A stretch of DNA of 64,000 nt, taken from positions 1 through 64,000 of the forward strand of contig JAKFVQ010000025.1 of the NCBI GenBank assembly GCA_021732085.1. Reading direction: 5' to 3'. Each line of letters starts with the position of its first letter. The first letter of the stretch is position 1. Below are positions 42,554 through 49,791 of this stretch, piece after piece. The notes beneath the pieces are model-generated. The model saw nothing but the letters and a program-made list of their open reading frames with translations, ran no database searches and was not told where the DNA came from. This stretch comes from Candidatus Obscuribacterales bacterium. Lineage in GTDB: Bacteria > Cyanobacteriota > Vampirovibrionia > Obscuribacterales > Obscuribacteraceae. A program made the position numbers and the translations under genes.

Positions 42554-42700
42554 ATGGTGCTCGTAATATCGCTCGTGCTTTGTCTGGCGCTCGTTCTCTC
42601 GATCGTTGGAGTGATGATGCCAGAACTAGTTTTGCCGTTTCTTTCGAAGCTATGGAAGAAACAAACTTTCTATTACAACTCTCACGATCAAGGTCGATGA
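42554..42700 (+). CDS. Possible tiny membrane protein, 48 aa
   Basis: Hydrophobic start MVLVISLVLCLALVLSIV, a second hydrophobic patch (PELVLPFLSKL) and a polar basic end (KKQTFYYNSHDQGR). One or two membrane segments. Strong hydrophobic bias is rare in chance frames, but the ribosome-binding site is weak. Lies in the 42446-43089 stretch without larger genes. Confidence 0.45.
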   Translation: MVLVISLVLCLALVLSIVGVMMPELVLPFLSKLWKKQTFYYNSHDQGR

Positions 42701-42810
42701 GATAAAGAAAACTTGCCAGAAGTCAAGAAGATTCTGAAAATACTATTCAGAACGACGAGGAAGTCGTTTGCCGCACGTAAGCTAGGCTTACCTAATGAGG
42801 CCAATCTTCA

Positions 42811-42987
42811 ATGCCTGGAACAGCTGTTGGACTATTTATAATCGATTTCGTGGCAAGACCATTTGCCAAGATTTTCGAAAAAATGCCTGCGATTATGCTG
42901 CTACTAATGATTCTGCTTTACGGCTATATCGCGTACATCGTGCTCAAATCCGCATGGAACACCGAGCATCAACCGGATCATTTCTAA
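42811..42987 (+). CDS. Tiny membrane protein, 58 aa
   Basis: MPGTAVGLFIIDFVARPFAK leads into a membrane helix (IMLLLMILLYGYIAYIVL) and a charged tail (KSAWNTEHQPDHF). A GAGG motif lies 11 nt upstream of the ATG. It is the second of two hydrophobic small frames in this region, which raises the chance that both are real. Function unknown. Confidence 0.5.
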   Translation: MPGTAVGLFIIDFVARPFAKIFEKMPAIMLLLMILLYGYIAYIVLKSAWNTEHQPDHF

Positions 42988-43089
42988 GAAGCTCCGGCAC
43001 ATATCGATTCATCCAAGAATGTCCGAAAGGACCGTGCACGCAATGCGCATCAACACATGGCGCCATGCGCATCACGTGTAGTACTGCGC

Positions 43090-44172
43090 CTATTTCTTCA
43101 CCGCCGCCTTCGCCTTTACGGCTGGCTTAGCTCCTGGTTTTGCAGCGGCTGCCGGCGTTGATTTCGACATCAAATCAGCAGTGACTTCTTTAGTTGTTAC
43201 TTCAGCTAATTTATCGTATTTCGGAAGAACAGTTTCCATGATGCCTTGTTCTGCTTTCGTTATATGCGGCTTGGCGGCAGCCATTCGAGGATCAGAGAGA
43301 TAGCTGTCGATATCGGTAAGATCTTCTTCGGAGAAGTTCTTATCATAAGCAATAATGACCAGCGGTCTTACCAGCGTCTTGTAGGGAATCCCGCTCAGCA
43401 TCTTATGACGCAATTTCTTCTCTGCCTCAGAGCCGGAATTCTCCACAAGAGAGTCAAATGATTCTTTGAAGAAGTCAGCAATATTGTCTACGACAAAACT
43501 CAATGCAATAACAGATCGAATAACACCACGCTTCGACTCCTCGATCGCGCTCATTTCCTTTGAGTAATCCGGCACTGGAAATTTCGGCTCAGGCTTTCCA
43601 GCTTGCAGCTCGGTTTGCGCGGTCTTCAAGAAACTCGTAATCTCTTCCAGAAGGGGTTTGGTGATGCCCTCACTCAGAGACTTCGACTTACCTTCGAATG
43701 ACTTAACAACGTCGGATGAATAATATTCCAGCAGAAAATCTATATCAGGTTCAGTCACATTTGCGTCGGTGTAGGTCGCGTAAGTCGAATAGGCTTCCTT
43801 CACCAATGGAGCAATACGCTCCTTCATTTTCGCCTTAAACAAGTCTGCTTTCTGTTGCGCGATCTGCTGCGCCTGCGCTTCCGGGCGCTTCAACTCAAGA
43901 AGCTTTTTCTTAACAGCACCTTGGAATTCTTGTGACTGCATGATGGCACCAATTTGAAGCGCGGCATTTATGCGTTCTTTTGCACCGCTCAACTCATACA
44001 GCTTTTCAATTTTAGTGTTCTTACTCGGTGCCGCTGATGTTTCTGCATAAGCAGCATTGCCTAAGAGACAGTTTGAGCTTCCCAAAAACGTGATAGCAAA
44101 CGCAAGTATGAAAGACGATACCTTCAACGAACGCACGAAACCAAATGTTGCAACTCGCCTTTCCGTTGACAT
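43090..44172 (-). CDS. Secreted DUF2059-like protein, 360 aa
   Basis: A signal peptide (FILAFAITFLGSSNCLLGNAAYA) precedes KIEKLYELSGAKERINAALQIGAIM, the opening pattern of DUF2059-type periplasmic proteins. A long helical region follows (LKRPEAQAQQIAQQKADLFKAKMKERIAPLV and FLLEYYSSDVVKSFEGKSKSL), with a second, similar stretch after residue 200. The C-terminus is an Ala/Lys/Pro tail (STPAAAAKPGAKPAVKAKAA). Periplasmic scaffold or enzyme helper; function undefined. Confidence 0.72.
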   Translation of the reverse strand: MSTERRVATFGFVRSLKVSSFILAFAITFLGSSNCLLGNAAYAETSAAPSKNTKIEKLYELSGAKERINAALQIGAIMQSQEFQGAVKKKLLELKRPEAQAQQIAQQKADLFKAKMKERIAPLVKEAYSTYATYTDANVTEPDIDFLLEYYSSDVVKSFEGKSKSLSEGITKPLLEEITSFLKTAQTELQAGKPEPKFPVPDYSKEMSAIEESKRGVIRSVIALSFVVDNIADFFKESFDSLVENSGSEAEKKLRHKMLSGIPYKTLVRPLVIIAYDKNFSEEDLTDIDSYLSDPRMAAAKPHITKAEQGIMETVLPKYDKLAEVTTKEVTADLMSKSTPAAAAKPGAKPAVKAKAAVKK

Positions 44173-44429
44173 GCCGACCTCTCAATTATTGATGGCTAAA
44201 AGCATAGCATCAACCATAGAGCCAGAAAAGTTTTGTACGCAATTCAACAGACAGCCATTTTATCGTTGTGGCAGCCATCGAGACCGCCACATACTTGCAC
44301 GCAGCGCCGGATTCCGAGGTTTATCCTCATAGTGGTGGAAACAGGAAGCCCGATTTCGTGCTCATCGTGAAACTGAATATAGCACTTCAATTTAGAGCTG
44401 CCGTGATGCAGAATTCGGCAAACAAAATG

Positions 44430-44858
44430 TTAGTGATTTACTCTCTTCACGCTTATCAACTTGCAAGTCAGCCGCTCTGAATAGAGATCAACTAATCCCA
44501 AATATAGTTCGATAAAATTCTTCGTCGTCCCGTCGCCGGGAACAGTTCCTTCGATCGTGAAGGTGCCCTTATCCAGAGGGCGGCCGTCGGACGCGTAAGT
44601 TTGGTATTCCAATGTTATGTCATGAATAGGAACCGGATTGTAGTTAGTCACACGAATCCACGCAACAGGCGAATTGATCACCCACAGTCCCGAGACGTGC
44701 CAATCCACTAGCTCCAGCTTTGTGTTACTAACAAGAAGATCATGCTCGGGATCAACTGGATCGCATGCGGTCAGTGCGAACGAAAAGATGCCGGACAGAA
44801 AAACCAGCATCGCGAACCTTAGTATTCCTCTACGCCGAATTCCTAATATCAAGCGCAA
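44430..44858 (-). CDS. Putative lipoprotein, 142 aa
   Basis: The signal peptide has a basic start (RRRGILRFAM), a hydrophobic core (LVFLSGIFSFA) and lipobox LTAC, so Cys31 or so would be lipidated. The mature part is a beta-rich domain (LVSNTKLELVDWHVSGLWVINSPVAWIRVTNYNPVPIHDITLEYQ split by loops), like LEA-14/FxLYD-type immunoglobulin-like domains. No neighbours in an operon. Confidence 0.78.
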   Translation of the reverse strand: MRLILGIRRRGILRFAMLVFLSGIFSFALTACDPVDPEHDLLVSNTKLELVDWHVSGLWVINSPVAWIRVTNYNPVPIHDITLEYQTYASDGRPLDKGTFTIEGTVPGDGTTKNFIELYLGLVDLYSERLTCKLISVKRVNH

Positions 44859-44904
44859 CTCCGCCGATATCGTAAATAAGTCATGCCGCTCAATTCCTAC
44901 CGGG

Positions 44905-45063
44905 TCAAATGGTTGGTCCGAACCAACCTAAGTTTGCGCCTATGCCCAGAAGTATCAGCAAGGCAAAAACCACAAATATTGCAAAAAATGCGGGTTCACC
45001 TTCACTTAGCATTGATATTACCTGAATAAAAACAACTAAAATGGCTTGAATACCACATAACAT
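44905..45063 (-). CDS. Small two-helix membrane protein, 52 aa
   Basis: Start set at ATG 45063 because TTGGAGG lies 11 nt upstream; longer frames reach 45165 but overlap the divergent hydrolase gene. Two membrane helices (AILVVFIQVISML and FFAIFVVFALLILLGIGANLGWF) are joined by SEGEPA. Function unknown. Confidence 0.62.
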   Translation of the reverse strand: MLCGIQAILVVFIQVISMLSEGEPAFFAIFVVFALLILLGIGANLGWFGPTI

Positions 45064-45105
45064 CCTATACCATTCCTCCAAATAGGCAAGGGAAAGAATA
45101 CGTAG

Positions 45106-46155
45106 ATGAGGATTCATGACGAATTTCAAGCCAGTTCCTGGATGGGACCGCCTTTCCGTCCACATCCTTGGCTTAAGGATTCACATTTAATGTCCATTTT
45201 CCCGGGCTTTTTTCCCCGCCCTTTAAGGCGCTTTGCCCGCACGGGAAAGCGGCGATTGTTCAAAATCGACGAAAAGACTAGCCTATTGGGCTATTATCAC
45301 TTCAATGAAGGCGCAAAACCGACGACCCCGACCCTGCTTCTGCTCCATGGGCTTGAAGGTTCGAGCGAATCCAGCCACGTCCTGGGGATCGGCTACAAAG
45401 CCTGTATGAACGGTTTTAACGTTGTCCGCCTGAACATGCGCAACTGCGGTGGCTCCATCGATTACGCCGAAACGCTTTACCACGCGGGGCTTCACGCTGA
45501 TCCGCTAAAGGTGGTTGAGATTCTGCGGGCGGAACATCCAGCCAGCAAATTTATACTTGCTGGCTATTCATTGGGCGGCAACCTCCTCTTAAACTCGGCC
45601 CTTGCAGCCAGTGAAGGCGACCCGGTCGCAGGCGACAGCCTAATGGCAGTTTGCGCAGTGTCTCCATCAATAGATTTGTCAGCGGCTGTCGATGCAATTG
45701 AAAGGCCAGAAAACAAGCTTTATCAAAATTGGTTTCTGCGCACCATGAAGCAAAAGATCATGGAAAAAGCGAAACAACAAAGACGCGACTTTGACATCAA
45801 ATCGATCGCCGGAATCAAAAGTATTCGCGAGTTCGATGACAAGTTCACCGCGCCCGATGGCGGATACGGAAGCGCCGAACGCTATTACAGCGAAGCTAGT
45901 TCAAGAGATCGATTAGTCAACATGAAGATCCCGTGCTTGATAATCGCATCGAAGGACGATCCTCTAGTTCCATTTGAATCTTTCGCAACACTGAATATAT
46001 CCAATGACATGATCGAGCTTCTGATAACTAATGAAGGTGGGCACGGCGGATTTTTCCAACACTCACATGAAGAAGAAGATCATTTCGATCAGTTCTGGGC
46101 TGAAAACCGTGTCGTAGCCTACATCAAGGAAGTCAGTAGCAGGGCGGGAATTTGA
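45106..46155 (+). CDS. YheT-family alpha/beta hydrolase, 349 aa
   Basis: Serine hydrolase of the YheT/EMB8 type. Visible elements: the oxyanion-side HG (LLLLHGLEGSSES), nucleophile Ser155 in GYSLGG, the acid in DDPLVP and the catalytic His in NEGGHGGFF. The N-terminal PFRPHPWLKDSHLMSIFPGFFPR is the YheT family opening. Relatives act on lipid or ester substrates and are poorly defined. It is divergent from the 52-aa gene and probably monocistronic. Confidence 0.9.
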   Translation: MRIHDEFQASSWMGPPFRPHPWLKDSHLMSIFPGFFPRPLRRFARTGKRRLFKIDEKTSLLGYYHFNEGAKPTTPTLLLLHGLEGSSESSHVLGIGYKACMNGFNVVRLNMRNCGGSIDYAETLYHAGLHADPLKVVEILRAEHPASKFILAGYSLGGNLLLNSALAASEGDPVAGDSLMAVCAVSPSIDLSAAVDAIERPENKLYQNWFLRTMKQKIMEKAKQQRRDFDIKSIAGIKSIREFDDKFTAPDGGYGSAERYYSEASSRDRLVNMKIPCLIIASKDDPLVPFESFATLNISNDMIELLITNEGGHGGFFQHSHEEEDHFDQFWAENRVVAYIKEVSSRAGI

Positions 46156-46312
46156 CTGCGCGCACAAACTTTCTGCATCATTTCTTGGCCAGATAAAATT
46201 TGGCGAATACAAAATTACGCTTTTGCAGTAGGATTGTAGCGATTACTAGTGTTTTGGCAACCGGATTCTGTGGCACAAAAGCAAGGGATCCAGAAGAGCG
46301 AGGAGGATGGTT

Positions 46313-46726
46313 GTGAAGAGATCTAAGATCGCCGCAACGTTGGCATTCGTGGCATCGCTGGGGTTTGTTGCTCCAGCATTCGCCGATGGCGATGAGCCGC
46401 TTGATAAGGTGGTAGGCGGATCGGTTTGGGTCACCAGACTTGGTGGCGTTGCAGCCGGTTCAACAGTTGGCACACCAATTGCAGCGGTGCGTCAAACAAT
46501 GAAGGCATATAGAGATTGGACGCCAGATTTGGCAGACAAGATCGGCGGAAAAGATTGCGGTCCAGCAGCAGGTTTAGTAAGCCTGGTCACATTGCCGGCA
46601 GCAATTGTATGGGGCGGCGTAACCGGACCGTACTATGGAATTAAGAACGGTATGCAAGATGGATTCAGCAATCCATTCACACACCAATCCTTCTCCATGG
46701 ATTCCGATTACTCCGGCGACAAATAA
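46313..46726 (+). CDS. Small secreted protein of unknown function, 137 aa
   Basis: Start chosen at GTG 46313, 6 nt after the GGAGG (46301-46305); the ATG at 46307 is too close to that site. Signal peptide KIAATLAFVASLGFVAPAFA, then a Gly-rich hydrophobic region (GGSVWVTRLGGVAAGSTVGTPIAAV; AAGLVSLVTLPAAIVWGGVTGPYYG) and a polar tail (NPFTHQSFSMDSDYSGDK). Possibly membrane-associated after export. Two 56-bp repeats and a terminator follow. Confidence 0.78.
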   Translation: MKRSKIAATLAFVASLGFVAPAFADGDEPLDKVVGGSVWVTRLGGVAAGSTVGTPIAAVRQTMKAYRDWTPDLADKIGGKDCGPAAGLVSLVTLPAAIVWGGVTGPYYGIKNGMQDGFSNPFTHQSFSMDSDYSGDK

Positions 46727-46754
46727 GAGTCGACCTTAACTAATAAGCGACAAC

Positions 46755-46863
46755 GCGGAGGAAGTGAGAAGGGCGACAGCCAGGCGAACTTCCGGAGCGT
46801 TTAAAAAATAGCGGAGGAAGTGAGAAGGGCGACAGCCAGGCGAACTTCCGGAGCGTTTAAAAA
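46755..46863. repeat. Two tandem hairpin repeats, 56-bp period
   Basis: Identical 53-bp copies (46755-46807 and 46811-46863) start GCGGAGGAAGTGAG and end CGGAGCGTTTAAAAA. Within each, GGAAGT and ACTTCC pair. They sit between a stop codon and a terminator, so they would lie in the 3' untranslated part of the secreted-protein mRNA. Confidence 0.9.
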
Positions 46864-46916
46864 CAGTTGCGATATTGCCCAGCCCCTATTATTATGAAGG
46901 GCTGGGCAACTGTCTT
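46864..46916 (+). terminator. Terminator with alternative pairing
   Basis: GCCCAGCCC (46877-46885) pairs with GGGCTGGGC (46899-46907), followed by CTGTCTTTT. An outer pair, ACAGTTGC (about 46864-46871) with GCAACTGT, can also form. It ends the secreted-protein transcript and precedes the 84-aa gene. Confidence 0.8.
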
Positions 46917-46931
46917 TTGCGAGGATGGGTT

Positions 46932-47186
46932 ATGGTTGAAACGCAACTAAAACTTGACGACTATGTCCTTAAAATCCAAAAGACGAGGTCATCCGCCGCG
47001 CTTTTGAAGATTTTGGCTGAATTTCGTAAGGGCCAATGGACGGATGCCGAACGCCAACTAGTTTCGCATACATATATGCGGGTGCTTGAGTCCATTATGA
47101 AAGCGTCGCCTGACGAAGTCAAAGCTGCCACAGCACCATCGGCAGCGCCGGCAAATGACGGTCCGGTCTGGTACGAAAAGATGTAG
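46932..47186 (+). CDS. Small cytosolic helical protein, 84 aa
   Basis: Start set at ATG 46932 (MVETQLKLDDYVLK...) with GAGG at 46920-46923; a longer frame from 46875 would begin in the terminator. The protein is helical and charged (LLKILAEFRKGQWTDAERQLVSHTYMRVLESIM) with an Ala/Pro-rich tail (AATAPSAAPAND). Family unknown. It lies 60 bp before the TPR-like membrane gene, in the same orientation. Confidence 0.65.
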   Translation: MVETQLKLDDYVLKIQKTRSSAALLKILAEFRKGQWTDAERQLVSHTYMRVLESIMKASPDEVKAATAPSAAPANDGPVWYEKM

Positions 47187-47245
47187 GACCACCGGTAGCC
47201 ATAGCGCCAATCTGGGCATGAAGTTTCAGGAGCCCAATAACAGCG

Positions 47246-49330
47246 ATGGCACAAGCTAAAAAGACAAACTGGAAGCTTTTCATCAATGAGAGCATAGTGT
47301 TGGTTTTGCACTTGACTCTTGCAGTCTTCTTTTGCCGAATCGCCGTATCCGTCAACGAACTTTACCATGCGCAACTACAGGCGGTGGCAGCAGTCATCGT
47401 CTCGATGTGTTTTCTCCTGCCGCTGCTAATGCACGTTGTGGATCTCTGGGCGCGCTTGCTTGCGGCGGTACGCGAAGAAAAATTCGCAGTAAAACTGCTG
47501 GAATTTTCTATTACCTGGCATAAGAAACTCTTCGGCGAAAACAACGCATTCATGTCGGAGAAGACGGCGATGCTTGCTGATATTTATTATGACTGGGAGA
47601 AGAAAGAAGAAGCGCGGAGCAAGTTTGACCAAGCTTGGAAGCAGTATAAGAATTCGTCACTCAAACTGCCACCACTTCATCCATCATTTAGCCAATACGC
47701 ACAACTGCTGGAGGCTAGTGCCAGCGCGGGGATCGGGAAGGCTTCGATCGCCACTGATGGCAGCGCAGGCATCCTGCCTGCTTCGAGTGCCGCTGATGGC
47801 AGCGCAGGCATCCTGCCTGCTTCTGCGTCCAAACATGAAACTGCACTAGCTCAAGAAATCAGAAGCGAGCTAAGAAAAACAAGCCGCTGGCTCATTGGAC
47901 AGAGAACTCTCTCCTTCGCAATTACAGTGCCGACGATCGTATTTATGCTTTCGATTCACGCCCTGGAAGCGCAAATATCGGAAAAGAATTCAGAAATGCG
48001 CGCGGTGGAATCGCTTAAGGGCATCAACGCATTGGCAAAGATGGAATCAGCAGTACTCGGTCCTAACGCCAGTGCGCTTGTTTACGCCGACTACGCAAGC
48101 GCATTTGAGGACGCAACCCAATACGCAGAAATGACTTGGTGCGTCAACAAGGCGATCGAAATTTTGCAGAAGATCCACGATCCCGAGCCTGTCCTAACCC
48201 TGACGCTACTGAATCAAAAAGCGCTGGGACTGATCCTCACCAACAAAACTGAGGAAGCCCGCAAAGGCTTGCTTGCGGCAATGAAATTAGCAAACACTTT
48301 GTCCGATTCCAAATTTAGTGTTGGGGGCTGGTCGCGAAAATACAAAATTCGAAAAGAGAAGGAAAAAGCGGAGCTCCATCTTGCTGAACTTGAACGCCTT
48401 GAAGGGAACTATCAAAGCGCAGAAGAACTATATCTAAGAGCATGCGGATTGAAAGCTGACATGTCGTGGGTCAGCACTGATACCACTCAAAACAACGAAA
48501 ATACGCCAGCACAGCCGAAGGTGAATCAACCGGAATCACCGTGGTCAAACAAAGTGGTGTACGCGACAAAAGTTGTTGATACCATCCAACTGATCGACAA
48601 GCTGCACAAACTGCAGTACATTGAAATGAAATTGGATCATCCATTGAAAGCGCTCCTGATACAAAAGAGAATCTGCGAACTTCTCGATCGCAGTTACAGT
48701 TTGGAGCAGCTCAGCGAAAGACCTGGCAATGAGCTAGACTTCGGCGTTAGAGAAGCATCGCGTGAATTAGATGTGTGCTCATTGATGCTTGCAGAGGCGG
48801 GACAAACAAAAGAATCAGAGAAGTACCGCGAAAAAGCGGAAGCACTGCGTAACAAGCACAGCAGAACACTGAACCTTAACGCTGCACAGCAAGATTCACT
48901 CGTGGATATTTGCACCACCGTCACAAACGGCTTGCTTGCGGCAAAATATCGTTCAGATAACTGGAAGGAAAAAATGGGAAGCCTGGTGAAAGATGAGTTG
49001 AGCAGCAAAGGTGCTCAGTCCTCTTTAGCAAGGCTTCCATGGTACGACAACGAAAGCCTCAAGAAAGATTCGCCACAAAAGTCAAAGATCGGCAAATTAG
49101 AAGTGAATATTTCTCCGCTCTCGATCAGAAACAGTCCCGACGGAGCCGGAATCGCTGTAGACGTGCAGGGTGTGGTCAAAATCTATTCCAGAGAAAAATC
49201 AGCAGATCCGGAAGAGCAAAAGTTCAATTTTGCTTATTTGGTCAAGGATGCAAATACAACGAAGCCGAGAAAAGCTGTCATAGAAGGGTTCCTGGACAAC
49301 CAGCCAATCACATCGTTCCAGCTCGATTAG
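47246..49330 (+). CDS. Membrane-anchored TPR-like protein, 694 aa
   Basis: Two N-terminal membrane helices (INESIVLVLHLTLAVFFCRIAV; VAAVIVSMCFLLPLLMHVVDLW), a short TPR-like stretch (MLADIYYDWEKKEEARSKFDQAWKQY), a low-complexity insert with two copies of DGSAGILPAS, another membrane helix (FAITVPTIVFMLSIHAL) and then further TPR-type helices (ALVYADYASAFEDATQYAEMTWCVNKAIEIL; ELERLEGNYQSAEELYLRACGL). The C-terminal 90 residues look beta-rich (KLEVNISPLSIRNSPDGAGIAVDVQGVV). Interaction scaffold at the membrane; partner unknown. Confidence 0.82.
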   Translation: MAQAKKTNWKLFINESIVLVLHLTLAVFFCRIAVSVNELYHAQLQAVAAVIVSMCFLLPLLMHVVDLWARLLAAVREEKFAVKLLEFSITWHKKLFGENNAFMSEKTAMLADIYYDWEKKEEARSKFDQAWKQYKNSSLKLPPLHPSFSQYAQLLEASASAGIGKASIATDGSAGILPASSAADGSAGILPASASKHETALAQEIRSELRKTSRWLIGQRTLSFAITVPTIVFMLSIHALEAQISEKNSEMRAVESLKGINALAKMESAVLGPNASALVYADYASAFEDATQYAEMTWCVNKAIEILQKIHDPEPVLTLTLLNQKALGLILTNKTEEARKGLLAAMKLANTLSDSKFSVGGWSRKYKIRKEKEKAELHLAELERLEGNYQSAEELYLRACGLKADMSWVSTDTTQNNENTPAQPKVNQPESPWSNKVVYATKVVDTIQLIDKLHKLQYIEMKLDHPLKALLIQKRICELLDRSYSLEQLSERPGNELDFGVREASRELDVCSLMLAEAGQTKESEKYREKAEALRNKHSRTLNLNAAQQDSLVDICTTVTNGLLAAKYRSDNWKEKMGSLVKDELSSKGAQSSLARLPWYDNESLKKDSPQKSKIGKLEVNISPLSIRNSPDGAGIAVDVQGVVKIYSREKSADPEEQKFNFAYLVKDANTTKPRKAVIEGFLDNQPITSFQLD
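47756..47823 (+). repeat. In-frame palindromic repeat pair inside the 694-aa gene
   Basis: Two identical 29-bp copies (47756-47784 and 47795-47823; 39-bp period, so in frame) each contain CAGGCA-TCC-TGCCTG. They encode DGSAGILPAS twice in a flexible linker. This resembles dispersed palindromic repeats that insert into coding sequence without breaking it. Confidence 0.75.
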
Positions 49331-49378
49331 AATTCGTCCTCTGAAAACCAGCTCCACATCGATGACGGACAGGGCAAG

Positions 49379-49612
49379 CTACGGATCGATCATCGTATCT
49401 TGCAATGTCCCCATTATCAACTTCGTGAGTTCTTGCGCCTCCGGCGTGTCTAAACTCATTTTTGATTGGATAAGCCTTATCGCTTCGGAGCGCTTTCCAA
49501 GTAGCAAAAGTTGCTTCAACTCGAGAAACAGTGGATCGTCGTGATTCATACCGGAAAATGCTGCCACCGCTTGTGATTCTTGGTTATTCCCTGATTGCTC
49601 GCCGCTTGCCAT
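49379..49612 (-). CDS. Small protein with helical C-terminal part, 77 aa
   Basis: Begins MASGEQSGNNQESQAVAAF, followed by FLELKQLLLLGKRSEAIRLIQSKMSLDTPEAQELTKLIMG. The ordered part looks like an amphipathic two-helix unit (EAIRLIQ pattern, comparable with the L7/L12 C-terminal helix). It converges on the 694-aa gene, 48 bp away. Family not recognised; composition supports a real gene. Confidence 0.6.
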   Translation of the reverse strand: MASGEQSGNNQESQAVAAFSGMNHDDPLFLELKQLLLLGKRSEAIRLIQSKMSLDTPEAQELTKLIMGTLQDTMIDP

Positions 49613-49791
49613 CTAAAGCTGTTCTCCCCATGAGTGGCACCGCTACCACCCTCTCAATTATTCCCATTATTACATCTGCAATATGACTGTGCTACTATTT
49701 TCAACAGCACTTGGAAGCGCTGTAAAGAGTCTTTCGAGCGCTCTTTCGCCATTAGAATCTTTGGCTTCCTCGACCGTATTTTGGAGCATGC

